From assembly GCF_009193305.1 (NCBI RefSeq), contig NZ_WBVS01000002.1:272773-336772 (forward strand): 64,000 bases of DNA. Direction: 5' to 3'. Below, in pieces: positions 1-9,348 of this stretch. Numbering within the stretch: position 1 is the first letter of the stretch; every line of letters starts with the position of its first letter. Source of the stretch: Bifidobacterium cebidarum (lineage in GTDB: Bacteria; Actinomycetota; Actinomycetes; Actinomycetales; Bifidobacteriaceae). Made by a program: the position numbers and the translations under genes. The notes under the pieces are model-generated. The model made no database searches. It was not told the DNA's origin and saw only the letters and a list, made by a program, of their open reading frames with translations.

Positions 1-2
1 AC

Positions 3-1532
3 TTCATTCTGATTGCACTTGCTTGGCTTCCATGGCTCATTCTTACTTGGCCCGGCGCGATGCGCGACGATACCCTCGCGCAATACCTCCAAGCCTCAGG
101 TCTCCACCACTACTACACGCAGCATCCGCTGTTCGATACGCTGATCTTCAAACTTTTCTGGGACACCGGTCGTGCGCTGTTCGGCACACCGCTCGCCGGA
201 CAGGCCATCTACACCATTGTTCAAGCCGCGGCGCTCGCCGCCGGTAGCGCATTCCTGCTGTGCTATCTTCGCAAAATTGGTGCCCCGCGCTGGCTGCGGG
301 TGCTAAGTTTCATCTATCTCGCAACGAGTTACGTAGTAGTCGGTTCCATTGCCACCATGGGCAAGGATTCGCTGCATACGGTGTTCTTCCTGCCGCTGGC
401 TGTGATATTCGCGGAAGTGTGCCGTACGAAAGGCACACTGCTACGCAGCATCCCGGTGGCCGTAGTCTTCACTGTGCTGATGTTCGCCGCCATCGCGTCC
501 AAGCGAACGGCATTGCTGATCGTGCTGTGCGCTGGTGTCGGCATGATTATTGCGTGTCGCAAAGGTTTTCGACTCCGCGCGTTCGCCTGCCTTGCCATCG
601 CCGTCCTGCTGGTCCAAGCTATCTGGTCGCCGCTCGCCGCTGCCGTAACGCAAGCCAACCATTCGCCTGGACGCGAAGTATGGGGGTTAATCACTCAGCC
701 GGTCGCCCAAGTCGCACACGATAATCCAATAGCCATCAGCCCGGCCCAGTGCAGCAGTCTCAACGCGATCATGGATTTGGATAAGGCGGTTTCTAACATC
801 AACCCCAACCGCACCAACGAAACGTTTGAAACCCTGTACACCAAATCGGAGCCTGGACATCCAGCGCCAAACGCACAGCAGAAAGTTGCAGCGCTTGCAA
901 CATGGGTTCAGCTCGGTGCCGCCAACCCCGGCGAATACGTAAAGGCCTATGCCGGTGTAATGCGCGGTTGGTGGGATCCGTCGCGGAACTTCGCCTATCC
1001 AACTGATTCCGACTACCTGTTCGCGCCCGGATATCTGAGGCAATGGGCATCGTTTTTGCCGGCGGAGGCGAGTGCCTCGCGGCGGCTGCACGCCATCAAG
1101 CACGATCTCGCTCCGCTCATGGGAACGTCGAACAAACCGCAGTGGAAGCATGATGCGCTGCGATTCATCCATCGCTGGGTGCGCGCGGACAATCCACTGA
1201 CTGCGATGGCTTTGTATGTGACTTGGATGCCGCTCGGCCTGGGTGTTGCACTGGTAATGCAGACGATTCGGCGGAAGAAGCGTGTGAGAGAGGATGGCGA
1301 GAGCAGCGCGTTGCTGGCAGGCGTGGCCGGAGGTGGTCATGGTGGCAGGCGGTTCGGCGATCCTGGTCAGCTGGCTGCTGGGTTCGCACCGGCTCAGGCG
1401 CTCGCCGTCTATGGTCTGCTGGCGTTCACGGTACTGTCGCTCTACGCCTCGCCCGAGGCGCTGTTCTGGTATCCGATTCCGGTGTATTTCACGCTGCCGT
1501 TGTTTGTCGCACTGCCCTTGAGCCATCGTTGA
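3..1532 (+). CDS. Multi-pass membrane protein, 5' end outside window
   Basis: The reading frame is open from the first bases of the window (codons from position 3), so the true start lies upstream and about 510 residues are visible. At least eight hydrophobic segments alternate with a large polar loop (about residues 215-370) and a basic stretch RRKKR near the C terminus. This layout resembles polytopic glycosyltransferase-like or DUF6020-type cell-envelope proteins, but I see no diagnostic motif, so function is open. Between about 1320 and 1400 the frame reads Gly-rich and poorly biased, while the frame one base later encodes a convincing membrane helix (see findings). A pair of compensating indels or sequencing errors may therefore have scrambled about 25 residues. 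No gene follows closely; the next start is 238 bp away. Confidence 0.7.
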   Translation, partial: FILIALAWLPWLILTWPGAMRDDTLAQYLQASGLHHYYTQHPLFDTLIFKLFWDTGRALFGTPLAGQAIYTIVQAAALAAGSAFLLCYLRKIGAPRWLRVLSFIYLATSYVVVGSIATMGKDSLHTVFFLPLAVIFAEVCRTKGTLLRSIPVAVVFTVLMFAAIASKRTALLIVLCAGVGMIIACRKGFRLRAFACLAIAVLLVQAIWSPLAAAVTQANHSPGREVWGLITQPVAQVAHDNPIAISPAQCSSLNAIMDLDKAVSNINPNRTNETFETLYTKSEPGHPAPNAQQKVAALATWVQLGAANPGEYVKAYAGVMRGWWDPSRNFAYPTDSDYLFAPGYLRQWASFLPAEASASRRLHAIKHDLAPLMGTSNKPQWKHDALRFIHRWVRADNPLTAMALYVTWMPLGLGVALVMQTIRRKKRVREDGESSALLAGVAGGGHGGRRFGDPGQLAAGFAPAQALAVYGLLAFTVLSLYASPEALFWYPIPVYFTLPLFVALPLSHR

Positions 1533-1769
1533 CGATTGCTGTGCCGGGCGCAAAGACCCCGCAATAAGCCGCCCACAATGCGGGAAGCAAAACTGTGCTG
1601 AGCGGTCGATGGTCAAATACTGAGATGAATTACGCTAATAATCACCTCAAAAATCACTCCTACTACCTCTCTTGTTTCAAAAAATCAAGACTGTTCTTCA
1701 AAAAGTTTTTTCTGTAGTTTGTGAAGTTGGTTTTGGTTCTTAAACCGTGCTCAGAGAGAGGAATAAGGC
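1533..1769. promoter_or_regulatory. Leader and probable promoter region of the iron operon
   Basis: This 237-bp AT-richer gap separates the membrane protein from the FTR1 gene. It contains several poly-T/poly-A tracts (about 1676-1710). A purine-rich ribosome site, GAGAGAGGAA, lies just before the ATG at 1770. I could not identify a convincing DtxR/IdeR or Fur palindrome, although the operon it precedes is expected to be iron-regulated. Confidence 0.4.
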
Positions 1770-3584
1770 ATGGTTCGTCGCGCCCGCATGCAATCTGCTG
1801 CGCAATCCACTGCACATCACAGTGTGATTGAGCTGCGCGTTCTGGCTGCAGTTGCTTTCCTGTTCGCATTGGTCATCGCTACTGTCGCTCCCGCTGTGGT
1901 GGCTGTGCCGCAGGCATTCGCCGACAGCAGCACCACTTCCAGCTCGTCCAGCAGCGTGGATTACGCCACTTGGGCTGACGTTTCCAAGGCGATGGATAAG
2001 CAGCTGAAGGAAGGTCAGAAGACCTACAAGGACGGCAATACCGCCGGTTCCACGTCCGCCTTTATGTCTGCCTACAACCAGATTTATGTGGCCTCGAACT
2101 TCACCGCCGTGGTGCACGACACCATCGGCGCGGACAAGCAGCTCGCTCAGCAGCAGGCATTCCAAAGCATTCAGAACCTCTCGTACACGTCCGGCAATGA
2201 TGATCAGCTGTCCCAGCAGCTCGATGCGCTGACCGCCGACCTTGACGCCACGGCCCAGCAGCTTGATGCCAATACGTCGCTTGCCAAGCCGAAGGCCTAC
2301 GCCGAAGCCCTGCAGAAGCAGCTGGCCAAGGAGCGCAAGGAACTCGACGCCAAGAAAAAGAAGAACCCGGGCAAGGGCAATCGCTCATGGACCGACGTGG
2401 CCAACGAGATGACCCCGATTCTCGACAATGCATACAAGGCGTACGCGGCCGGCGACGGCGCCAAGGGCGCCACGCTGGTGAACAACGCCTACTACCAGTA
2501 CTACGAAAAGCTCGGCTTCGAGAAGAACGTGATGAACGCAATCAGCGGCAACCGCGTCTCGCAGGTGGAATACCAGTTCAAGATGTGCCGCAAGTCCATG
2601 AACACCGGTGCATCCCTGAAAGACACCAAGAAACTGATTGACGATCTGAAGGCCATGCTGGTTAAGGATGCCGGCATCCTTGACGGTGGAGCGGCTGATA
2701 AGGAGGGTGGCTTCACCAAGTTCATCACCAGCGCGGTCGGTCAGGCGTTCCTGATTCTGATTCGTGAGGGTCTTGAGGCCTTGCTCGTGGTGGCTGCTGT
2801 GGTGGCCTACCTCGTCAAGTCCGGCAACAAGCGCTTCACCAAGTGGATTTACGTGGGTGTGCTCGCCGGTCTCGCCGGCTCCGGCATTATCGCCGTAATC
2901 TTCACCTTGCTGTTTGGCGGCTCCGGCCCGCAGCAGGAAATCATGGAAGGTATCTGTGCACTGATCGCCATGGGCATGCTGCTGTGGACCAGCAACTGGA
3001 TGCTCAACAAGTCTTCCGTGGAAGCATGGAACCGCTACATCAAGAACAAGACCGAAGCTGCCGTCAAGTCTGTCTCCTCACAGGTTGAGGCCGGTGAAAA
3101 GGTGGCATTCGGCACGATTGTGTCCCTCGCTATGCTGAGCTTCCTCGCCGTGTTCCGTGAGGGCGCTGAAACCGTGATCTTCTACCAGTCCATCTACTCG
3201 ATGAGCCAGGATTCGCAAGGCATGTGGATCGGTGGTATTGCTGCGGCCGTGGTGTTGGTGATCATCTTCCTGATCATCCGCTTCACCTCGGTGAAGATTC
3301 CAATCGGTCCGTTCTTCCTGGTCACCTCGATTCTGATGTCCGTGCTGGTAGTCGTCTTCGCCGGCGGCGGCGTGCACGCGCTGATTGAAGGCGACGCGCT
3401 GCCTGCCAACTACCTGCAGGGCGTGCCCACCAACGACTGGCTCGGCTTCTACCCATACGTCGAATGCATTGTGGCCCAGGTGGTCGCCGCCATCGCAGTG
3501 ATTGCACTGTTCGTGGTTGGCTTCATCAAGCAGCGCAAGCTCAAGGCTTCGGCCGCGGTTGCCGAAACTCCGGCTGCGAAGTAG
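1770..3584 (+). CDS. FTR1-family high-affinity iron permease
   Basis: This is a membrane iron permease of the FTR1/EfeU family (604 aa). The N-terminal hydrophobic segment (about residues 27-50) is a signal or first helix. It is followed by roughly 270 extracytoplasmic, mostly helical residues that contain two similar modules, each starting near a Trp and ending near a conserved AY-x-x-Y and E/Q-x-x-F pattern. The C-terminal part has about seven membrane helices. The two REGxE iron-binding motifs are present: REGLEALL at about 332 and REGAE at about 463. ATG 1770 is preceded by GAGAGAGGAA. It heads a gene set that matches the FTR1-P19-DUF2318-ABC arrangement known from Campylobacter jejuni (Cj1658-Cj1663), so iron import at the cytoplasmic membrane is the likely job. 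Confidence 0.93.
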   Translation: MVRRARMQSAAQSTAHHSVIELRVLAAVAFLFALVIATVAPAVVAVPQAFADSSTTSSSSSSVDYATWADVSKAMDKQLKEGQKTYKDGNTAGSTSAFMSAYNQIYVASNFTAVVHDTIGADKQLAQQQAFQSIQNLSYTSGNDDQLSQQLDALTADLDATAQQLDANTSLAKPKAYAEALQKQLAKERKELDAKKKKNPGKGNRSWTDVANEMTPILDNAYKAYAAGDGAKGATLVNNAYYQYYEKLGFEKNVMNAISGNRVSQVEYQFKMCRKSMNTGASLKDTKKLIDDLKAMLVKDAGILDGGAADKEGGFTKFITSAVGQAFLILIREGLEALLVVAAVVAYLVKSGNKRFTKWIYVGVLAGLAGSGIIAVIFTLLFGGSGPQQEIMEGICALIAMGMLLWTSNWMLNKSSVEAWNRYIKNKTEAAVKSVSSQVEAGEKVAFGTIVSLAMLSFLAVFREGAETVIFYQSIYSMSQDSQGMWIGGIAAAVVLVIIFLIIRFTSVKIPIGPFFLVTSILMSVLVVVFAGGGVHALIEGDALPANYLQGVPTNDWLGFYPYVECIVAQVVAAIAVIALFVVGFIKQRKLKASAAVAETPAAK

Positions 3585-3613
3585 AAGTAAGCGACTACCA
3601 ACATAACTACAGA

Positions 3614-3656
3614 CTTGCGGCACGGCCTTGGATTCGATTCCAATCCGAGCCGCGCC
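3614..3656. other. Hairpin between FTR1 and P19 genes
   Basis: The FTR1-P19 gap contains nested inverted repeats (CGGCCTTGGATT pairing imperfectly with the AATCCGAGCCG arm). It could be an mRNA-stability or partial attenuation element. There is no T-run after it, so it is not a classical terminator. Confidence 0.4.
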
Positions 3657-3716
3657 CATCAATAACTTAATAACAACATGTGAATGCAAAATTCACCAGA
3701 GAAAAGGAATAGAGAA

Positions 3717-4400
3717 ATGATGAAGAACAAGAAACTGGCCGCTCTGCTTGGCCTGTTGCTCGCCGGCACTATGACTGTGTCTATGGCCGCCTGCGGTTCC
3801 ACCAACACCGCCTCCGACACCAAGAGCGACTCCTCCTCCCAGCCCTCCGACTCCGCCAAGTCCGACACCTCCTCTGATGCCGGCGCCGGCTTCGAAGAGG
3901 TTCCGGTTGGCCCGTCCGGCACTGCTGAAGAGCAGGATCAGGAAGCTGGCCCGCTGACCGTGGGTGCTGTGTACTTCCAGCCGATCGATATGGAGCCGGC
4001 TTCCATGGGCCTCAAGGCCGCGGACGCCTCCTTCCACCTCGAGGCCGACATCCACGCCAACGAGAAAGGCACCGAGCTCGGCTACGGCAAGGGCGACTTC
4101 ATCCCGGACCTGACCGTGAACTACACCATCATCGACAAGTCCACCGGCAAGGAAGTCGAGGGCGGCACCGCCACCTCCGGTACTTTCATGCAGATGAACG
4201 CTTCCGATGGCCCGCACTACGGTGCTAACGTGAAGCTCGACAAGGCTGGCACCTACCAGCTCAAGCTCTCCATCGAGTCCCCGGCCGCCAAGGGCTGGAT
4301 GCTCCACGTCGATCCTGAGACCGGCGTCAAGGGCCACTTCTGGACCGAGCCGATCGAAGTCACCTTCGACAACTGGGATTACACTCCGCGTCAATGGTGA
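3717..4400 (+). CDS. P19/Tpd-type periplasmic iron-binding lipoprotein
   Basis: This 227-aa exported lipoprotein has a basic N terminus, a hydrophobic core and a lipobox ending MAAC (Cys26). A Ser/Asp-rich linker (about 30-75) follows, then a P19 (Tpd, PF10634) immunoglobulin-like domain. P19 proteins bind metal through a Met/His cluster. The matching segments visible here are ID-MEPASMG, FHLEADIHA, PHYGANV and MLHV. P19 partners obligately with FTR1 in Campylobacter and in pathogenic E. coli (FetP/FetM), supplying or reducing iron for the permease. I chose ATG 3717 because AAGGA at 3704-3708 sits 8 bp upstream and the lipoprotein signal then starts correctly. A second ATG directly follows. 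The gene is second in the iron operon. Confidence 0.92.
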   Translation: MMKNKKLAALLGLLLAGTMTVSMAACGSTNTASDTKSDSSSQPSDSAKSDTSSDAGAGFEEVPVGPSGTAEEQDQEAGPLTVGAVYFQPIDMEPASMGLKAADASFHLEADIHANEKGTELGYGKGDFIPDLTVNYTIIDKSTGKEVEGGTATSGTFMQMNASDGPHYGANVKLDKAGTYQLKLSIESPAAKGWMLHVDPETGVKGHFWTEPIEVTFDNWDYTPRQW

Positions 4401-4413
4401 GCCACATCATGTA

Positions 4414-4455
4414 GCGAAATCGCTCCCCTCAGCCCGAGGGGAGCTTTCGCTGTTT
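4414..4455 (+). terminator. Strong hairpin after the P19 gene (terminator or attenuator)
   Basis: GCTCCCCTC (4422-4430) pairs with GAGGGGAGC (4436-4444) around a 5-nt loop and is flanked by the CGAAA/TTTCG extension. TTTCGCTGTTTT follows. Because the same-strand iron genes continue 50 bp later, it may reduce rather than end transcription, giving more permease/P19 than ABC transcript. Confidence 0.65.
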
Positions 4456-4494
4456 TGTGGGACTTAACTTATAGATATCTAAGAAAGGGCGCGA

Positions 4495-5772
4495 ATGCTG
4501 GAACAATTCGTTGCGGTGATGCCGGGGACGCTGGCCCCAGCGTTGCTGGTCATGTGCCTGAGCGTGATGCTCACGGTGGGCGAGGGCCGCGATAAGCCAC
4601 TGAGCGCCTACTGGCGTCTCTGGGGGCTCGGTATCGGCATTGTTGCCGCCATCGTGTTCGCAGCCCTGAGAGCCACCGCAGTCATCAACCAGCGCACCTT
4701 CATCAACTACCCGGTGCTGATGGTCGCCGTCATCATCGATGTGCTCGCTCTCGCCGTGGTGCTGTGCGCGCATCTCATCACCCATAATTGGGCCAAGCAT
4801 GCACTCTGGATGCATATTGCCAACGCCGTGGCCGCCGTGCAGATCGCGCTCACGGTGTTCTACGCGCTGCCGGACGTGATTCTGCAGCTCACCATCTGGG
4901 TCGAACCGGGTGAGACCGCGTTCACCTCGGCCATGCTGCTGCGCGCGCTCGGCTTCCTGCTTGGCGTGGCCATGTCGATTATCGTGGCCGCCATCTTCCG
5001 CACGATGCGCACCACCGCCGTGCGCGCGGCATTCACCGTGGCCGTCGTGGCCATGATGGCCATCCTGCTGATTCAACACTTCACCGGCCTTGCGCAGATC
5101 CTGCAGGCGCGCGGCTTCCCGATGAACCACACGATGTTCGTGGCCCTGGCCTGGTCAATCAACCATAATTCCGCGATGATCATGGCCCAGGCACTGGTGT
5201 TCCTGATTCCCGCCGTGGCTTCCGTGGTGGCCGGCTTCCGTATGAAGACCCACGATGTGCCCGGTGCGAACGAAGCCACCTTGCGCCGTCATAAGGCATT
5301 CCGCCGCCACGCCATCGCAGCAGCCGTGTGGAGTCTTATCGCCGCCATCGGCGTGACTGCAACACTGACCGTGGGTGTGGCCGCCACCCATCAGACCATT
5401 ACGCTCTCGCCGCCCGAGTCCTACTCCTTGAAGGACGGCGTGGCCACGATCCCGTTCACCCAAGTGGAGGACGGCCATCTGCATCGCTTCGAGTACAAGG
5501 CCAAAGACGGCACCGTGATGCGCTTCATCATCATCCGCAAGAACGGCGGCGCATACGGCATCGGCCTGGACGCCTGCGAGAACTGCGGCGATGCCGGCTA
5601 CTACGAGAAGAATGGCAAGATCATCTGCAAGAAGTGCGAGGTGGCCATCAACCTGGCGACCATCGGCTTCAAGGGCGGATGCAACCCGATCCCATTCCCC
5701 TACAAGACCGGCAACGGCAAAATCACTATCCAAACCACGGATCTGGATGCCCTGAGCGTCCACTTCCAGTAA
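4495..5772 (+). CDS. DUF2318 membrane protein with paired CxxC motifs (iron operon)
   Basis: This 425-aa protein has about eight membrane helices over residues 1-300 and a C-terminal extracytoplasmic DUF2318 domain (about 305-425). The domain carries CENC (about 361-364), CKKC (about 378-381) and a further Cys in KGGCNP. This arrangement suits an Fe-S, haem or zinc site. DUF2318 membrane proteins are the standard third member of FTR1-P19 loci (Cj1660 in Campylobacter), where an electron-transfer role in ferric iron handling is suspected but not proven. The start follows AGAAAGGGCGCG. The downstream permease gene begins 21 bp after the stop, behind its own AGGAGG, so the genes are co-transcribed. 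Confidence 0.88.
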   Translation: MLEQFVAVMPGTLAPALLVMCLSVMLTVGEGRDKPLSAYWRLWGLGIGIVAAIVFAALRATAVINQRTFINYPVLMVAVIIDVLALAVVLCAHLITHNWAKHALWMHIANAVAAVQIALTVFYALPDVILQLTIWVEPGETAFTSAMLLRALGFLLGVAMSIIVAAIFRTMRTTAVRAAFTVAVVAMMAILLIQHFTGLAQILQARGFPMNHTMFVALAWSINHNSAMIMAQALVFLIPAVASVVAGFRMKTHDVPGANEATLRRHKAFRRHAIAAAVWSLIAAIGVTATLTVGVAATHQTITLSPPESYSLKDGVATIPFTQVEDGHLHRFEYKAKDGTVMRFIIIRKNGGAYGIGLDACENCGDAGYYEKNGKIICKKCEVAINLATIGFKGGCNPIPFPYKTGNGKITIQTTDLDALSVHFQ

Positions 5773-5793
5773 TCAGGGCAGGAGGCAATACTC

Positions 5794-7197
5794 ATGTTCT
5801 TTCTGCGAATGATTGCGCGGTCGTTCACACGCCAGCTGCGCAGACGCCTGCTCATCGCGCTCACCGTGTGCCTGTCCGCCACGGTCAGCGTCTCGATGCT
5901 GGGCGTGGTGTTCGACGTGGGTGACAAGCTCAACGCCGAACTCTCCACCTACGGTTCGAACATCACCGTGCAGCCGAAGTCCGACGCCGTGGTCTCCGAC
6001 CTCTACAACACCGAGGGCGGCGACGCCGGCACTTCCGGCGGCTCCGCCTCGGCCAGCGATCCGACCTCGTTCCTGAAGGAATCGGATGCCGCCAAAATCA
6101 AGACGATCTTCTGGGCGTTCAACATCACGAACTTCGCGCCTGAGCTGAACCAGCACGTCACCGCCATCAACACCAAACCGGTGACTGAGGGCGACGGCTG
6201 GTCCGTAAGCCTTGCCGACTACCCCACGAAGAAGAACGTTCCTGTGGTGGGCACCTGGTTCAACAAGAAACTCAAGTTGCCCTCCGGCGAGACCACCGTG
6301 GTGGGTGTTGAAGGCATGCGCTCATGGTGGCAGCTGCAAGGCCACTGGCCGAAGGACGGCACCAAGGAAGCCATCATCGGCAAGGACCTCGCCAAGTCGC
6401 TCGGTGTGAACGCCGGACAGTCCCACGAGGATGAGGCCGCGGTGCAGGTCGGCGGAACGGTATCGCTGATGCGCGGCGATAAGTCCATCGACTTCAAGAT
6501 CGTCGGCGTCTACGATTCCGGCGATGACGACAACAGTGCGATGTACGTCTCCTCCGATCAGCTGCAGTCGCTGGTGAACCTGCCGGACTCGGTGAACAAG
6601 ATCGAAGTCAAGGCGCTGACCACGCCGGAAAATGATCTGGCTCGCAAGGCCGCCAAGAATCCGGCCGCGCTGAGCCAGGACGAATGGGAAACCTGGTACT
6701 GCACCGCTTACCCCAGCTCGATTGCCTACCAGATCGAAGAAGTGATTCCAGGTGCCGTGGCCAAGCAGGTGCGCCAGGTGGCGGCACTGCAGGGCAATGT
6801 GCTGCAGAAGACGCAGGCTGTGATGATTCTGATGACAGTATTGAGTCTGATTGCGGCGGCTGTGGCTGTGGCCAATTTGATGGTCGCTTCGATTGGCGAG
6901 CGGTCGGCTGAGCTGGCGTTGCTCAAGGCCATTGGTGCTACGGATGGTGCGGTATCGCGCCTGATGATGGCTGAGACTGCGGCAATCTCATTGCTGGGCG
7001 CTGTGGTCGGTGCCGGCCTCGGTTCAGGTGTGGCGCAGCTGATCGGCCATGTGGTGTTTGGCTCGGGCATCACAATGCGTCCGATGGTGTTTGTGCTCGT
7101 ATTCGTATTGCTTGCGGTGACCGTGCTGCTGGCTTCCGCTTCGTCGATTCGCTCGATTCTGAGCCTGAAGCCTGCGGAGGTGCTCCATGGTCGCTGA
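5794..7197 (+). CDS. MacB/FtsX-type ABC transporter permease (iron operon, first)
   Basis: This 467-aa permease has one N-terminal helix (about residues 15-45), a long extracytoplasmic MacB-like periplasmic core domain (about 45-330), and a C-terminal FtsX domain with three helices starting near residue 345. The SIGERSAELALLKAIGA segment is the classic FtsX cytoplasmic loop that contacts the ATPase. The start at 5794 is preceded by CAGGAGGCAATACTC. It is the partner of the next permease and the ATPase. MacB-type exporters usually move substrates or lipoproteins outward or act as mechanotransmitters, so in this iron locus it may service P19 or the FMN lipoprotein rather than import iron (inference). 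Confidence 0.88.
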   Translation: MFFLRMIARSFTRQLRRRLLIALTVCLSATVSVSMLGVVFDVGDKLNAELSTYGSNITVQPKSDAVVSDLYNTEGGDAGTSGGSASASDPTSFLKESDAAKIKTIFWAFNITNFAPELNQHVTAINTKPVTEGDGWSVSLADYPTKKNVPVVGTWFNKKLKLPSGETTVVGVEGMRSWWQLQGHWPKDGTKEAIIGKDLAKSLGVNAGQSHEDEAAVQVGGTVSLMRGDKSIDFKIVGVYDSGDDDNSAMYVSSDQLQSLVNLPDSVNKIEVKALTTPENDLARKAAKNPAALSQDEWETWYCTAYPSSIAYQIEEVIPGAVAKQVRQVAALQGNVLQKTQAVMILMTVLSLIAAAVAVANLMVASIGERSAELALLKAIGATDGAVSRLMMAETAAISLLGAVVGAGLGSGVAQLIGHVVFGSGITMRPMVFVLVFVLLAVTVLLASASSIRSILSLKPAEVLHGR

Positions 7198-7227
7198 GTT
7201 CCGCTGTGTTGTGAAAGGAGAGTGCCG

Positions 7228-8511
7228 ATGACGAACACCGGCATGTTCTTCAGAATGCTGTTCAGCGCGGTGTTCCGTCGCCGCTCGCGTGCAGTGATGG
7301 CTGTGGTGGCCTCTCTGGTAGGCGCTGCCACGTTGTTCTGCCTGGCCATGATTTGTATCGCCGTGCCACAACAGATGAACGAGGAAATGCGCGCTTATGG
7401 TGCGAATCTGATTGTGACGCCTACCGCATCCGGCGCGGATGGCAAAGCCGGCATCGACTCGGCCATGGTCGAGCACACCACTGAAATGGTGGCTACCAAA
7501 GGCTCCGAGAAGCACGCCACCTACCGTTATGAGAACGTGCGCGTGAACGCCGCGCCTTATGTGATGGCCGGCATCGATACCACTGAGGTACGTAACCTCA
7601 ACCATCACTGGGTGGTGGACGGTAAATGGCCGTCCGCGGGCAAAGTGCTGATTGGCCGCGATGTGGCCGATGCGATGGGCCTCGAAGTCGGCGGCCGTAT
7701 CACCATCGGCTACCGTGCCTCCGACAACACGTCCACGTCTGCTTCGACAAATAGTGGGTCCTCATCCTCGTCTTCCTCTGATGAAGGCACTGGCTCTGCG
7801 AATGCGGGGACTGAGGGAGCGACCTCCGGCCAGCAAACCCAGGATGGCCGCGTCTCCAGCGACATCATGGATACCTCCGGCACCGAATTCCGCGTCTCCG
7901 GCATCGTTGACACGGGCGGCAGTGAGGACTCCATCATCTACGCCACCAACGATGATGTCACCAAGCTCACCGGCGCCACGCGCGGTGTGGATGTCATCGA
8001 ATACTCGGCCGGCACTGAAGATCTGAACGCGTTGGTCAAGAGCATTAATGCCATGACCTCGATGCACGTCAAGGCCCAACCGGTCACCAAGATCACCTCG
8101 TCCGATACGCGCATCATCACGATGCTGCAGACCCTGTTCTGGATTGTGTCGCTGGTGGTGCTGGTACTCACCCTTGTGGGCGTGGGCACCACGATCAGCT
8201 CTATTGTCTCCCAGCGCCGCAACGAAATCGGCTTGCGCAAGGCACTTGGCGCCAGCTCCGCGGCCATTGGCATTGAATTCTATGTGGAATCGGCCATGTA
8301 TGGCCTGATTGGCGGTCTATTGGGTACGGCGATTGGTTATGGCCTCGCGCAATGGCTGTGCGTGGCCGTGTTCAGCCGCTCCATCAGCTTCAACTGGTGG
8401 CTGGCCGCCGGCTCGGTGGTTCTGGCCGCACTGGTCGCCGTCATCGCATCCATTCCGCCAGTCCACCGCGCCACCCGCATCGACCCCGCCGTAGTGCTGC
8501 GCGAGGAATAA
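7228..8511 (+). CDS. MacB/FtsX-type ABC transporter permease (iron operon, second)
   Basis: This 427-aa permease has the same plan as the preceding gene: one N-terminal helix, an extracytoplasmic core and a C-terminal FtsX domain with the loop SQRRNEIGLRKALGA. A low-complexity Ser/Thr/Gly/Asp-rich insert (about residues 167-205) interrupts the extracytoplasmic domain, a feature shared with many surface proteins in this window. I prefer ATG 7228 over the in-frame GTG at 7222 because AAAGGAG (7214-7220) lies 7 bp from the ATG but abuts the GTG. The two permeases probably form a heterodimer. Confidence 0.88.
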   Translation: MTNTGMFFRMLFSAVFRRRSRAVMAVVASLVGAATLFCLAMICIAVPQQMNEEMRAYGANLIVTPTASGADGKAGIDSAMVEHTTEMVATKGSEKHATYRYENVRVNAAPYVMAGIDTTEVRNLNHHWVVDGKWPSAGKVLIGRDVADAMGLEVGGRITIGYRASDNTSTSASTNSGSSSSSSSDEGTGSANAGTEGATSGQQTQDGRVSSDIMDTSGTEFRVSGIVDTGGSEDSIIYATNDDVTKLTGATRGVDVIEYSAGTEDLNALVKSINAMTSMHVKAQPVTKITSSDTRIITMLQTLFWIVSLVVLVLTLVGVGTTISSIVSQRRNEIGLRKALGASSAAIGIEFYVESAMYGLIGGLLGTAIGYGLAQWLCVAVFSRSISFNWWLAAGSVVLAALVAVIASIPPVHRATRIDPAVVLREE

Positions 8512-8541
8512 TATTCGTCTTTGGATCACAGGAGAAACATC

Positions 8542-9345
8542 ATGGATATGCTGCTTGAACTCGACCATATCTCGAAGATCTACGGCGACCTGCATGCCGT
8601 GGATGATCTCAGCCTCACCGTGCCGCAAGGCGAATGGCTGGCCATCGTGGGCTCGTCTGGTTCCGGCAAGACCACGCTGATGAACATGATCGGCTGCATG
8701 GATACGCCGTCCAAGGGTTCGGTGAAGCTCGAAGGCCGCAAACTGGAGGATCTGAACGCCGGCCAGCTGGCGGATGTGCGCAAGAACCTCATCGGTCTGG
8801 TGTTCCAGAAGTTCTACCTCGTGCCGCATCTGACCGCTGTGGAAAACGTGATGGTGGCGCAGTACTACCACTCGGTGGTTGATGAGAAGCAGGCGCTGGA
8901 AGCCTTGGAAAAGGTGGGTCTGAAGGACCGCGCCCACCACCTGCCCGGTCAGCTTTCCGGCGGTGAGCAGCAGCGCGTGTGCGTGGCCCGTGCACTGATC
9001 AACGAGCCGAAGCTGATTCTGGCCGACGAGCCCACCGGTAATCTGGATGAGAAGAACGAGAAGATCGTGCTCGATCTGTTCCGTCAGCTGCATGAGCAGG
9101 GCACCACGATCATCGTGGTGACGCATGATGCGCTGGTGGCCAGCTGTGCCGAGCGCGAGATCATGCTCAACCACGGCGTGCTCGTGGGGGAGAAGTGGAA
9201 TGATGAGAAGGCTCGTGAAGCCTATGAGGCCGCCGGTGGCAAGCCGGCCTCCACTGGCGCTCAAGTTGAGGGCGCTCAGAGCGGTGAGACCGCCATCGGT
9301 TTCGCCGACCCTACCAAGGCCGCGAAGACAGGCGGAGAGGAATAG
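8542..9345 (+). CDS. MacB/LolD-type ABC transporter ATPase (iron operon)
   Basis: This 267-aa ATP-binding subunit has Walker A GSSGSGKT (about 38-45), the signature LSGGEQQR (about 137), Walker B LILADEPT and the H-loop VVTHD. All are intact, so it should be catalytically active. It resembles LolD/MacB ATPases that energise FtsX-type permeases. A C-terminal tail of about 40 residues (Ala/Gly/Thr-rich) extends past the usual family length of about 225. The start is ATG 8542 after CAGGAGAAACATC; an earlier in-frame TTG at 8521 lacks a ribosome site. It is tightly linked to the FMN-binding lipoprotein gene, which begins 4 bp after its stop. Confidence 0.92.
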   Translation: MDMLLELDHISKIYGDLHAVDDLSLTVPQGEWLAIVGSSGSGKTTLMNMIGCMDTPSKGSVKLEGRKLEDLNAGQLADVRKNLIGLVFQKFYLVPHLTAVENVMVAQYYHSVVDEKQALEALEKVGLKDRAHHLPGQLSGGEQQRVCVARALINEPKLILADEPTGNLDEKNEKIVLDLFRQLHEQGTTIIVVTHDALVASCAEREIMLNHGVLVGEKWNDEKAREAYEAAGGKPASTGAQVEGAQSGETAIGFADPTKAAKTGGEE

Positions 9346-9348
9346 GCC

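Noticed and set aside
1533..1769. DtxR or Fur box upstream of the FTR1 gene
   Set aside because: I looked for TTAGGTTAGCCTAACCTAA-like and GATAATGATAATCATTATC-like palindromes and saw none convincing.
7734..7850. Ser-rich stretch in the second iron permease as a frameshift
   Set aside because: The reading frame and codon bias continue through it and the FtsX domain follows in frame, so it is a genuine low-complexity insert.
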